Below are positions 10,806 to 21,474 of a stretch of DNA of 64,000 nucleotides, piece by piece (within the stretch, counting starts at the first letter, position 1; each line of letters opens with the position of its first letter). The notes below the pieces were generated by a model. That model was not told the origin of the DNA, made no database searches, and worked only from the letters and a program-made list of their open reading frames with translations. The position numbers were made by a program, and so were the translations under genes. The stretch comes from Nicotiana tabacum (lineage: Eukaryota; Streptophyta; Magnoliopsida; Solanales; Solanaceae). The stretch is taken from contig NC_134082.1 in assembly GCF_000715075.1 (NCBI RefSeq), positions 210,003,948-210,067,947 of the forward strand. Direction: 5' to 3'.

Positions 10806-12169
10806 GAATATTTCTTCATTTTTAGTGTTGTCCAGTCTCCCAGCAAAAGAACGATGCAATTGACGATTTTTTAGTAATATAAAGTTATCGACAATGGTGG
10901 GAAGAGAGATCAAAGATGGAAATTCTGATCATACATTAAGGAATTTTGATATTAAAAAAGGAGAGAGAAGAGGAGAGGGAGAAAAAGGAAAGAATGTAAT
11001 TGAACCCTTAATTGAAGGTACTAATAATGGGATGCGAGCCTTTTAAGGTGCTTGTATACAATTTATAAGAAAAACCTAGATACTTATTAAAACTTACAAA
11101 ACATAGAGAACATATGTAAATAAGTTTCTATTATAGTATAGCTAAGTAAAAATCTCCTTGATAAGATACATATGAAGGCCCACTAAACTAAGATGATGGG
11201 CCGCAAGCCCAATTCTCTCATCTAACAAATGAAATTGGGAAACTACCAGCTTTGTCTATTTATAAGTAGCTCATTACAAAAATTGACCCAATAATAAAAT
11301 ATTACTAATATTAGATATTAACCAATTAACTATTTGTAGCAAAAAAAATGTCAAATTTTTGCTTTCTTTTTCGTGGGTGTTATTAGAATGGATTGAGTGC
11401 ATCTTAAGGAGCTTGAATCTTAATTTTGGGATGATTTGGTGAAGTTTTGAGGTGGTTTGAATTGAAAATTCGAAGTAAAAACTGAACATGAAAAAAATGA
11501 TATGTGTATCATCTGTGTATCACATATGTATCATATTTGTATGAATTGTGTATAAGACATGTATATCCATATACGCCTGTGTGAGAGTTACATGCGTGAT
11601 ACATGTATCGCAGAAGAATTTTTGAACCCGATTTAATTACGAATTTTGATACAAAACCTGTCCAAATCACCTCCAATATTCCTCATATTTTGTATATTGA
11701 CTTATCTATATGTTTTCAATAAATTTTAATTATACCCATTGAAAAAGTTCCTTTTTAGCTTAGATTTTTGGAATATTGTATATATATTTTTTTGTATTTC
11801 ATCACGCTATCTCATCCATGAAATTTTCTTTCCGTCTTGCATCTAATGTTGCTAATCATGCTTAAAAATATGGAAGGTGATTTTTGCATGTGATTCTTGA
11901 GAGAAAGAACCTTAATTATTTAGTTTTTCAATTTTTATATATGGTTGGCTAGTTTTGGTAAGTCAATGATTAATGACTACAAGTTGGTAAATTGAGATTT
12001 ATTTGTGACATATGTATAAGTTTCCCAATGAAATTTACATAACAAAATGTAACAAACTTTTGAAATTGTACACTATGAATGCTAACTTACAAATGTACAG
12101 CTTTCCAAAAAATATTCCTAGTAACCATGGCCTACAACAATCATAATAGTATCATATTCCCATTATAAG

Positions 12170-12872
12170 TGGGTTCCTGCTCAGAAACTCGTGGCTCGGC
12201 TATAACTATTCTCTATTACTTTATTATTATTTTTATTATTTAACTCTTTTAATTTATCTCTTTATATATATACCTAGTTATGTTTATGTAATATCTATAT
12301 AATATTAATTTTAAATATTAATTTTGGCATATAATTTTGATAAATTAATTTTCGTACATTTATTATCTTTATGTAAAATTGTAAGTTAATTTTATTATAA
12401 GTTATAATTGTACAAAAAATATATAATCGTCTCAAAAAATCAATGGTGCAAAGATAAAATATTAGATGTTGCTAAAATTAAAACGTTCGAACGTAAAATA
12501 CTAGATGTTGCTAAAATTGAAAATTAAAAATTAAAAATTATATTATTTAAATTTTATAGTTTAAAATAATTTTATATTAAATGGTTATATAAGAAAGGAA
12601 TATAAATTATATGTGATGAATATGTAAAAAAGAAAAAAAGATAGAATTTCTTTAATAGAAATAAGAAAATAAAATTTAAATAAAAGATAATAATATAATA
12701 TTAAAGAGAGGGAAGAATGCAAAATGAAATATTCTTTTTTGAAGTAAAAAATTGAGTAATAGTTGGAGTAACTTCATTCCATTTTGGAGGAGAAAATGGA
12801 GACAAGGGTTGGAAATGGCCTAGGTGGTTTCCTGCTGAGAAACTCGTGGCTTGGCTGTTATTTTGCAATATA
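12170..12872. repeat. Pair of about 45-bp direct repeats flanking an AT-rich block
   Basis: The text from gtgggttcctgctcagaaac at 12172 through ctcgtggctcggct is repeated at 12827 as gtggtttcctgctgagaaac and ctcgtggcttggct. About 600 bp of very AT-rich DNA separates the copies. It may be a small segmental duplication or the ends of an unknown insertion. Confidence 0.6.
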
Positions 12873-12885
12873 TCGAGCTCAGGGG

Positions 12886-12886
<1 letters not shown>

Positions 12887-12966
<80 letters not shown>
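12887..12966. repeat. (TA)40 microsatellite
   Basis: Eighty bases of pure TA directly between the second direct repeat and a SINE-like fragment. Such tracts are self-complementary, and their length is often unreliable in assemblies. Confidence 0.95.
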
Positions 12967-12968
<2 letters not shown>

Positions 12969-12984
12969 TCTTTTTTCATCTTCT

Positions 12985-13108
12985 TGAGCCGAGAGTGTTT
13001 CAGAAACAGGCTCTCTACTCTCTTGGGATAGGGGTAAGGTCTGCGTACACACTACCCTTCCCAAACCTCACTTGTAGGATTATACTGGATTGTTGTTATT
13101 GTTGTATA
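12985..13108 (+). repeat. SINE-related 3' fragment, second copy
   Basis: Reads GAGCCGAGAGTG, GAAACAGGCTCTCTAC, GGGGTAAGGTCTGCGTACAC, CTCACTTGTAGGATTATAC and a TTGTTGTTATTGTTG tail. It is the same module as 1986-2150 and closer to the expected consensus. The TTG-type tail fits a TS-like SINE 3' end. Confidence 0.6.
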
Positions 13109-13300
13109 TATAAACAGCTCTTAATTCTTTGGTTAGTTTCTAAATTACCATGTGAATATATTATCGTTTGTTTCTAGAAACTTGTTCTTCATAATTAGCT
13201 AAATTGGAGTAAATAGAAAAAGAAAAGAAATAACGAAGAAAAAGAATGCTTGTTGACTATGTATGGGACAAAATTTAATTATTGAGTCAAAAGTAAGACC

Positions 13301-13660
13301 TGTTATAAAATAAAGACTTTAAAGTAAAGAAATCGAGGACAATTATAGAGAGAGATTGATATATTATTCAACTTTAAATTCATGTACGTAATGAACTGAA
13401 AATTCATTTATTTATAAGAGAAAGGAAGCGGCTGCGAGGCTTTTCAAGAAGCAGCTTGCCAGCTGTCTGCACGAGCTGCTTGCAACCTGCCTGTTTAATA
13501 AGAAGCTGTTGCAAATCATTTCATTCAATTGCTTGCAACCTGCCTGCATCAGTTGTTTGTAGTAAACTTCAATGGAGTACTAAATGGATACTCTTCTTCA
13601 GGAAGATTATCTATAGTGGAGTATTAAATGAACATCCACAATATAATTATTTTCATAACA
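13301..13660 (-). repeat. 3' LTR of copia element B
   Basis: 360 bp written on the plus strand as TGTTATAAAATAAAG...TTTTCATAACA. It contains an imperfect stem-loop with a TTCAG loop (GATACTCTTC / GAAGATTATC, 13585-13610 region) and runs of AGCTGCTTGCAACCTGC-like repeats. Beyond it lies ctcccccttgg, the complement of the polypurine tract. Confidence 0.85.
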
Positions 13661-13679
13661 CTCCCCCTTGGATGTTCAT

Positions 13680-14165
13680 TAAAAGATATAGTGCCTCGTT
13701 AAAACTTTACTAGGAAAAACCCAGTGGAAAAAATCCTAGTGAAGGAAAAAGAGTACACATATTTAGTAATATGCATTTCTAGTTGCCTTATTTAAAACCT
13801 TACAAGAAAAATCCCATGGGAAAAACCTTAGTAAGGGAAAAAGAGTACAGCGCGTATTCATTCCCCCTGATGAAAACCTTATTTCAAATATTTGGAGTCT
13901 TCACATTCCAATCTTGTATACCATCTTCTCACAAGTTGAAGTTGACAAAGATTTAGTGAAGATCTGTCGGATTGTCAGTTGAACGGATTTGTTACACATC
14001 AATGTCATCATTTTTTTGAAGATCATGTGTGTAGAATAATTTTGGTGAAATGTGTTTCGTTCTATCTCCTTTTATAAATTCTCCCTTCCATTGGGCTAAG
14101 CATGCAACACTGCCTTTGTAGAAAATTGTGGATCTTTTATCACATTTCAAACCATATTTTTCTCG
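13680..14165 (-). pseudogene. Element B 3' untranslated motif and RNase H fragment
   Basis: Plus-strand bases 13690-13850 hold two copies of the conserved motif found at 8077-8235, in reverse orientation. From about 13890 to 14165 the minus strand matches the RNase H tail of element A: the CGATTTGTTACAC/TCATCATTTTTTTGAAG and GGGCTAAGCATGCAACACTGC segments correspond to the end of the RNase H frame. It is cut at 14165 by the A-family LTR. Confidence 0.65.
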
Positions 14166-14452
14166 AATGAAATGAAGCTGCTGTGTAAGCTGCTGTGTAA
14201 GCTGCTACAGGAAGTTGCTGTGTAAGCTACTTGTAAGTTGCTACTGTACCAGATATAGATAATCTTCTGTCGAGGGTAATATTTATCCATAACGGACTAC
14301 CGAAATGATAAGCTTCTTCAGGAAGCTTATTTCCAATAGAGTACTAAATAGATAACCATATTTACGGCAGAGTCCCATATGGATAAGCTTCTTCAGGAAG
14401 CTTATTTACAACGGAGTACTAAATGAACATCCATAATATAATATAAATTTAT
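14165..14452 (-). repeat. Truncated LTR of the element A family, inside element B
   Basis: This stretch is the reverse complement of the left two thirds of the element A LTR, including the TATAACA end at 14446-14452 and two perfect ATAAGCTTC-TTCAG-GAAGCTTAT hairpins (14308-14330 and 14383-14405). The promoter-side end of the LTR is missing, and the segment begins directly in RNase H sequence of element B. Confidence 0.8.
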
Positions 14453-15320
14453 AACACTCCCTCTTAGATGTTCATTATTATGTGCCTCTTTAAAACCTTA
14501 CTAGGAAAAATTTCGTGGGAAAAAATCCTAGTCAAAGAAAAAGAGTACACTAATAATATACATTACAAGCTGCCTCATTAAAAACCTTACCAGGAAAAAC
14601 CCAGTGGGAAAAAACCCGAGCAAGGGAAAAAGAGTACAGTGCAGAGACTTGGGTATATCTGGACCAAGGAGTTCATCATTCTATTCTGGAGGTAAGAACG
14701 GATCCTTAATCTGTGTAGGAGAAGAACTATATCTTGCTAGTAAATTAACAGAAAATGCTATATCAGGCCTTGTAGCATTAGCAAGATACATTAGTACACC
14801 AATTGCACTAAGATAGGGTACTTCGGGACCAAGGAATTACTCATCCTCTTTTGGAGGTCGGAACAAATCTTTATCCACTTCAAGTGATCGAACAACCATT
14901 GGTGTACTCAATGGGTGCGTTTTGTCCATGTAAAAGCGTTTAAGACCCTTGTTGTATAGGCAAATTGATGGATAAAGATCTCGTCTGCTAAATGTTCAAT
15001 TTGCAGACCAAGACAAAGTTTTGTCTTCCCAAGATCCTTCATCTCAAATTCTTTCTTAAGATATTCAATCGCCTTTTGGAGCTCTTCTGGAGTTCCAACA
15101 AGATTTATGTCATCAACATAAACAACAAGTATAACAAATTCTGAATCCATTTTCTTTATAAAAATACATGGACAAATAACATCACTTATGTAACTTTCTT
15201 TCAGCAAATATTCACTAAGGCGATAATACCACATACGCCTAGATTGATTTAAACCATACAAAGATCTTTGTAATCTGATTGAGTACATTTCCTGAGATTT
15301 TGAATATGCTTCAGGCATTC
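14453..15320 (-). pseudogene. Copia 3' motif, RNase H remnant and reverse transcriptase fragment (element C)
   Basis: Behind the truncated LTR come ctccctcttagatg (polypurine complement), two more copies of the conserved 3' motif (about 14480-14640), a shortened RNase H/RT end (14640-14905) and an open RT frame of 136 codons (15318-14908). The frame includes SKSQEMYSIRL, LYGLNQS and the catalytic YVDD, and is very similar to RT of element A. It retains CAG where element A has a TAG stop, and lacks A's 2-base deletion. This is thus an A-family element with most of its middle deleted, joined at 15320 to unrelated noncoding DNA. Confidence 0.85.
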
Positions 15321-15339
15321 TAAATCATTTAGGGATCTT

Positions 15340-17960
15340 TATAGAGATTTGATCAAATGAGTCATATAGGTTATGACTCGCATTTAAATGGCATGACATC
15401 TTCAAGTGTCTAGACTACTGGTCCTATCCTCACAATATTTTACAGTATTGTGCACTATATTGTATCAAATATATCGTCGACGATCATTTTGTATCAGTTC
15501 GCAAGCGACATAACTTGTTGAGATCTCATCACTTTCTTTATATTCAGGTATCTGAACTTCTTCTGGAGTTTCATGAAATGTTATGTCGTGAGCTCTTCTA
15601 GAGCTCATTTCTTCCTTATTATGATCATTAGCTCCTTATTATTTTTCAAGGATTTTTACCTTTGGTACCGATTGGTCTACAACGTTTCATGCGTACAGTA
15701 AACTCTATCCTTCAGGGACTTTAATTTTAATAGGAGCATTTGCAGCTGAAATATGATATTTAATTTTGGATCAGCAAATGCTTTTGGCATTTTACTTGAA
15801 TTATCTTCTAAGTGAGGATCATATTGATGATAATTCGATTCATATTGCATATTTTTCAGCTGTTTATTCCATCCCCCAAATGCTAGAAAACCAACATATA
15901 TTCCCAATCTTCTTTGGGAAGCATATCTTTGTGCATTGTGGTAGAGAAATTAATCATATACCACACATCAAAAGATAGTAAAAATATTTGGTTTCTGATC
16001 CTAAACCAATTGTGAGAGGAGGACTTATCATATATTGTTGGTCTGTTGCATACAAGTGCTGTTATATACAATTTAGAATATCTTAGACCAACACATGAAG
16101 TTTTGTTCTCATAAGCAATAGTTTAGCCATTAGTGGGCGGTATTCATTGCTAAACAGCTTGGATATAAACCAGCATTATCAAGATGAACTGTCTTGATTT
16201 TATAATCTGAAAGTTATGCTCTTAATTGAGAAAAGCAATCTCAAATGCCAACCTGCAGGTTGACAATAAATATACATGTAACCATCTTATATATGCATCT
16301 ATAAGTGGTTCACATGACAGGTGAATGAGCCCATATTCACCTTTTATATATTTCAGAATCAGGGGTCTTAATCCCAACTTTAGCTAGTAGAATCAATTTA
16401 TTATGCGAACAAGCAACATAGAAGAATTCTTGAAGAATCTTCTAGTTCTTCAATATATGCTTATCTGAATTCTCAAATAGCTCATTTAAAAATGGCAAAT
16501 GAAAACTTCAAGTTTATCATGGCATGTGCTATCTCTTAGTAAACTTCTGGTTTACTATGGCATAAACGTTTGCATTAGTAAACTTCTGGTTTACTATGGC
16601 TACTTTTGTATAAGTAAATTTCTGATTTACTCTATCTGCTTTTACATTAGTAAAATTTTGGTTTACTGTGATACATGATATAGTACAAATTGAAGAATAA
16701 GGCGGGTAACTTCTCACATACATATTTACCCCTATGACTGTGGAAACATGAAGATTTTCAATCTTTCAATCATTTGTAGTCTCAGTATGATTGTCATTTG
16801 TATTAGTAAACTTCAAGTTAACTACAACATATGTTTTGAACATTATATGATATGAATGACATATTTGTATATAAGCTCTTCAAGAGCCTTCATTCATTAT
16901 CTATAATCTAATATTTATCGGACACTACTAGTGTCATATGTCTTCTCGACAAATAGTTAGCTCTTCAGGAGCTTTTGATAAATTTTGTACTACCAAATAT
17001 TGCTCAGACAGTTCATCAATTTTGTGATAAATGTCTTCTTCAAGGAGAAACGCTATTAACATCTGAATATTTTATGTCAAAGCAGTAACCACATAGTCAT
17101 TATATCCTTCAGGGATAGATACATGAGTTGTTATTTCCTTCGAGGAACTCGATAACTAACTATACCATATTAATATGGTTGTAGTAGAAAGCATTCTATA
17201 GGAATGCTTTTGCCTTAGAGTGATACTTAATAAAATTATCCAAGATATTTTACGTACAACAGGTACGTGCGGTAATGATCTTTATGCCACAAAAATAACA
17301 TTTATATCATTTGTTATTCTAGCTCTTCAGGAGGTGAGTTCTGGTATTTCTTCATTCACTATGGAGAACAAAAATGTGCTTCAAAAATAACTTTGAACAG
17401 TTCATTATTTTACTTAAGCACAAAAAGACACAGTTTCATAATATTTTCTTGTTTCAGGAGAAAATTTTAATTGTTTTACCACTTCAGGAGCAAATTAAAA
17501 TACGAAATATTGAGTATATATTCTCTCAATCACATTACCTCTAGTAGAGGTGAATCGTAATATATTTACATCAATAGCACGCTCATATTTACGAGCTTTA
17601 TTAATATTGTCACATTCACTTCAGGAAATGGATTAATATTTATCAAAAGTTTTCATCCTTCAGGGAACGGAACATAATTACCTGAACGCGCATTAATCAC
17701 ACAAATTGTGTGATGTCTTAGAAGCTCTTTTACGATAATGCTACTTCAGGAGCAAATCGAGGCATGCACGTACTATAGAGAATATTTCTCTAGCTTATTT
17801 TCAATTGTAACCATAGAAAGCCTAAATTATTACTTTTGGTGGCCATAGGCATATACCACTTCTGGTGGTTAACAAAAAATTAGTTAAAATGAGATATACG
17901 AAACATAATCACTTCTGGTGGTTATATATTTCTTGAAAACTCTGCTGGAGTATAAGTGGA
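15340..17960 (-). repeat. Noncoding internal domain of element B rich in short hairpins
   Basis: About 2.6 kb without a supported reading frame, packed with inverted repeats of 4-9 bp stems. Perfect examples with 5-nt loops (plus-strand coordinates): TGAGCTC/TTCTA (15589-15607), AGTAAAC/TTCTG (16538-16556 and 16577-16595), AGTAAAT/TTCTG (16613-16631), AGCTC/TTCAG (16959-16973), TATCC/TTCAG (17103-17117), AAAGCATTC/TATAG (17188-17210), ACCTC/TAGTA (17537-17551), ACCAC/TTCTG (17855-17869), ATAATCAC/TTCTG (17905-17925, one G-T pair) and GAGTCATA/TAGGT (15359-15379). The loop is mostly TTC(A/T)G while the stems differ. Its role is unknown; RNA structure or snap-back copying by reverse transcriptase are possibilities. 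Confidence 0.7.
16538..16667. repeat. Four tandem AGTAAAC-hairpin units, period 36-39 bp
   Basis: Units start at 16538, 16577, 16613 and 16649, each with AGTAAAN - TTCTG/TTTTG - NTTTACT. In the third unit C-G is replaced by T-A on both sides of the stem, so pairing is kept. In the fourth the closing pair is lost. A fifth weaker relative lies at 16805-16823. Confidence 0.8.
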
Positions 17961-18327
17961 TCTAACAATGTTATCCACTTTGTAATCCTTTCTTAAGATA
18001 ATTAGGATGAAAACAAATACCAAAATAGGTATTGTATACGTAGCATATAACCAAGCAAGCGATGTTAAAGATATCAAACCAACTATAAGCAAAAGGCTCA
18101 AGTTACTTTACACAACTTTGGCCACTCCAAACGTAAGTGATATCTACATCTCTACCGCCAAGAAGAATAGTTCACCACCTCAAGGATATAATCTGCCTTA
18201 TGTTGCTTGGGATGAACAACATCTAACCATGGACGTAAGAGCGTCGCCTTACATCGGAGATGAACACTGAAATAGAAATTAAATTTGAAGTAAGTGCTCA
18301 AAATGGCAGAGTCTCGTGCTAATAACG

Positions 18328-18607
18328 TGTTATAAAATAAAGACTTTAAAGTAAAGAAATCGAGGACAAGTATAGAGAGAGAGAGGGGGTTGATATATTA
18401 TTCAACTTTAAATTCATGTACATAATGAACTGAAAATTCCTCTATTTATAGAAGAAAGGAAGCAGCTGCGAGGCTTTTCAGGAAGCAGCTTGTCAGCTGT
18501 CTGCATGAATTACTTGCAACCTGTCTGTATAATAAGAAACTGCTGCAAATTATTTCATTCAGTTGCTTGCAACCTGCCTGCATCAGCTGCTTGTAGATAA
18601 ACTTCTA
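18328..18607 (-). repeat. 5' LTR of element B, first part (split by solo LTR)
   Basis: Starts TGTTATAAAATAAAG, the same as 13301, directly beside the primer-binding-like gagtctcgtgctaataacg. It matches the 3' LTR until about 18607 (agctgcttgtagataaacttc), where the inserted solo LTR begins. It continues at 21475. Confidence 0.85.
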
Positions 18608-19319
18608 TGATGACCCAAAAGGTCATCACTTATTTTAAAATGAATTTTGCATTCTGAGGCCTTAAAAACCTCTTTCAGCATCACCTCGATTTGCATGCAC
18701 AGTCCAGGCACATAGCCGGGAAGCCATTATGTGTAATCTGTGAAAAATGATAAATTTTGACTTTAAAATAAATTTAAGTTGATTTCGGTCAATAATTTAG
18801 GTAAAAAAGGATCCGGACCCGTGATTTGACGGTCCTAGAGGGTCCGTAGGAAAATGTGGGACTTGGGCATATGCCCGGAATCGAATTCCGAGGTCCCAAG
18901 CCCAAGAAATGAATTTTTAAAGAAAATTATTTTCTGGAATTATTTATGAGTTTTGGAAATCAAATGTGTTTAGAATTTGATGGTATCGGGCCCGTATTTT
19001 AGTTCCGGAACCCGATACAGGTCTTATATATGATTTAAGATCATCCTGTGAAATTTGGTAAGAAACGGAAGTTGTTTGAGGTGATTCGGACCCGTAGTTG
19101 TGAAAATAGATACTTTGAAAGTTTTGAAAATTTTCATAGATTTCTATGCTAAATTCGTTGTTTAAAAGGTTATTTTAGCGATTTGATCGCACAAATAATT
19201 TCATATGATGTTTTTGAGTTAGTATACATGTTTGGTTTGGAGCCCTGAGGGCTCGGGTGAGTTCCGGAAGGTTTTGAACTTAGGAAAAATTGCAGGTTTT
19301 TGTTGTCTCAATGCACAGA

Positions 19320-19640
19320 GGTTTTGTTCTTCGCGTACGCGTAGTCCCACTCGAGAACGCGTAAGGCAATTTATTCAAGTGCCAGTTTGCTCTTCGCGGA
19401 CGCAGAGCTTGGGAAGCGAGCATGAGGCTGTGTGGGGAGTACCCTTTGCGAACGCGTAAGACTAATGGCCTGGGGGAGGGGTTCACATTTGTTGTACGCA
19501 AACGCGACCATCTGACCGCGAACGCGAAGGCTCCAGCTACTGACGCTCCGCGAACGCGAGCCGACGAATGCGAACACGAAGGTCACCTAGGCCTGACCCA
19601 TCGCGAACGCGACAGGCCTATCGCGAATGCGATGAAGGCC
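19320..19640. repeat. CpG-rich degenerate CGCGAACGCGAAGG repeats
   Basis: At least eight variants of CGCGAACGCG/CGCGTACGCG occur with irregular 15-45 bp spacing in this GC-rich island inside the AT-rich solo LTR. In a heavily methylated repeat such CpG sites normally decay, so their retention suggests a fairly young insertion. Confidence 0.75.
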
Positions 19641-20535
19641 GACCCAGTGATTTTTAAATAGTAACAGAACACTCGGGATTTCACCAAAATTTCATAACTT
19701 CTTCTTCCAAACTCCAAATTGGGCGATTTTTGAAAGAGAACTTCACCACAAATTCATAGTATGTAATCTTGGACTCATTTTCTTCAATTTTCATTAACAC
19801 CCATTAGATTTCTAGGCCTAAATCATGTTTTTAAGGGTAGAAAATTAGGAATTTGGGTAGAGTTAGGGCTTTTTGTATAATTGGAACTTAGACCTCGTTT
19901 TGTGATCGAATTTCGAAACTAATTACATATTCAAACTTATGGGTGAATGGGTGATCGGATTTTAGTCCAAAGCTCATGTTTTGACCACGCGGGTCCGGGG
20001 GTCAATTTTTGATTTTTTGGGAAGAATGATGGGAAATCTATAATTACACATTGGAATTGATTTGGAGCCAAATTCAAAAGGGAAAGCGGTGTTTGAGGCT
20101 TTAGTTGGCCGTGGAAGTTCGACCTAAGTGTTTGGTCTAACCTTAGCTTGAGGGATTAGGAGTTGTATCCTATTTGCTACATGTTACTTGTTGAGTACGA
20201 CGTATTAGCATGGTGACGAGTATCTATACGTTGGTGTCAAGCATGACCGTGAGTATTAAATTGAAATTGTTGTGTTCTGAATAAATACTATGAATGCCTA
20301 AGTTGTTGATTCTTTGTGTTCAACAAGGATTATGATTATCCTCCTGGAAATTACTTATGATTGAGTATTTGTGCTGGTTGAGGTAGTTAGATGTTGGAAC
20401 AAGTTTGGTTATAGCTGATTCTCCCTTGCCGGGACGCATTTAATTATATTGTCGATTCCCTTGCTGGAATAGTATTGTTTCTTTATTGATCCCTTGCCGG
20501 GACTCTTGTTGAGATTGGTGTTGAACTGTATATGT

Positions 20536-20735
20536 GGATCGGGTTGCACGCCGCAACAATATTATATTTGGATCGGATTACACGCCGCAACAATATTATA
20601 TTTGGATCGGGTTGTACGCCGCAACAATGATATAATTGGGTCGGGTTGCATGCCGCAACAATAATATAATTGGATCGGGTTGCACGCTGCAACAGTGATA
20701 AATGATATGGATCGGGTTGCACGCCGCAACAGTGT
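20536..20735. repeat. 34-bp tandem repeat in the solo LTR
   Basis: Six units with GGATCGGGTTGCACGCCGCA cores start at 20536, 20570, 20604, 20638, 20672 and 20709: 34-bp spacing four times, then 37. Two earlier related CCCTTGCCGGGAC words lie at 20420-20500. Confidence 0.9.
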
Positions 20736-21474
20736 TATTATGTTTTTATGGATTGGTTACGAGTTCCTTATTGTTTTGCTGTAAATCCTAAATTGCCCTT
20801 ATGCCTTTCTCTTAATTTACTGTTGATATTGATATTCCCCCGCAACATGTACCCCCTCCCATATTTACTTGTTTATTCCTATTTTATTTTTTACTGCACA
20901 TTATATAACTTCACAGGTTTATTTGGTAGTCTGGTCCTAGCCTCGTCACTACTTCGCTGGGATTAGGCCAGACACTTACCAACACATGGGGTCGGTTGTG
21001 CTGATACTACACTCTGCACTATGTGCAGATCCCGGAGTGGAAGCTTTTGGACCGTAGCATTGGGCGGCTGCCTTCAATCCAGTTAGAGATCCCGAGGTAA
21101 TCCTGCAGGCGTCTGCATGCCCGGTGTTCTCTTCTATCTTTATATGTATTCTGTTTTTATTTACTTCAGAGATAGATTGTACTTTTCTTTCCAGACATTT
21201 GTATATAGTATTCATAGTTGGTCTGTGATATTGTGACACCGGATTCCGGGCAGAGATGTATGTTGGTATTGTCATACTGGTTTAGCTAAGTTATCAGATT
21301 AAGTCTTCCGCATGTATTTATTTATCGTTAATATTTCACTGTTGATCGCATATTAATTTAAATTGTTAAAAGTGCTAAATAAAAGAGTTAGTGATTCTAT
21401 ATTACGCGGCTTACGTAGCTTTCACGAGTAGGCGCCATCACGACTCCCGAGGGTGGAAAATCCGGATGGTGACA

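Larger units (their letters stand above)
9099..12169. other. Intergenic, AT-rich, no gene seen
   Basis: About 3 kb with no supported coding region; the open frames of 60-90 codons are AT-rich noise. Visible contents are a homopolymer C tract at 10139-10154, a small (TA)n run near 9919, and a 10330-10805 segment dense in GATACAAT/TGTATCAT words. A similar but shorter TGTATCA cluster lies at 11505-11600. Part of this may be old non-autonomous transposons, but I found no matching termini. Confidence 0.5.
18608..21474 (+). mobile_element. Solo LTR of a long-LTR (probably Ty3/gypsy) retrotransposon
   Basis: A 2.87 kb block without coding sequence starts TGATGACCC and ends GGTGACA, that is TG...CA. 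It sits inside the element B LTR, whose two halves join again in register at 21475 (aacttc | ... | acttaaatggag). The near-duplicate actt at each side fits a decayed target duplication. The length suits a Del/Tekay-type chromovirus LTR, but no internal sequence is present to prove the lineage. Inside are a CpG-rich repeated CGCGAACGCGAAGG zone (19320-19640) and a 34-bp tandem repeat (20536-20735). The orientation is a guess from the TG...CA symmetry only. Confidence 0.75.

Noticed and set aside
12701..13064. Open frames rich in alternating Ile-Tyr on both strands
   Set aside because: They are translations of the (TA)40 microsatellite.
15340..17960. CRISPR array or integron-like attC array as explanation for the hairpins
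   Set aside because: There is no constant repeat with unique spacers, stems vary and only the loop is constant, and the context is a plant retrotransposon.
18007..18270. An 87-codon plus-strand frame in element B
   Set aside because: No domain or composition resembling a protein, and it lies antisense to the element next to the primer-binding-like site; probably chance.
19232..19661. Overlapping frames on both strands in the solo LTR
   Set aside because: They come from the CpG-rich repeat (Arg-rich translations) within an LTR.
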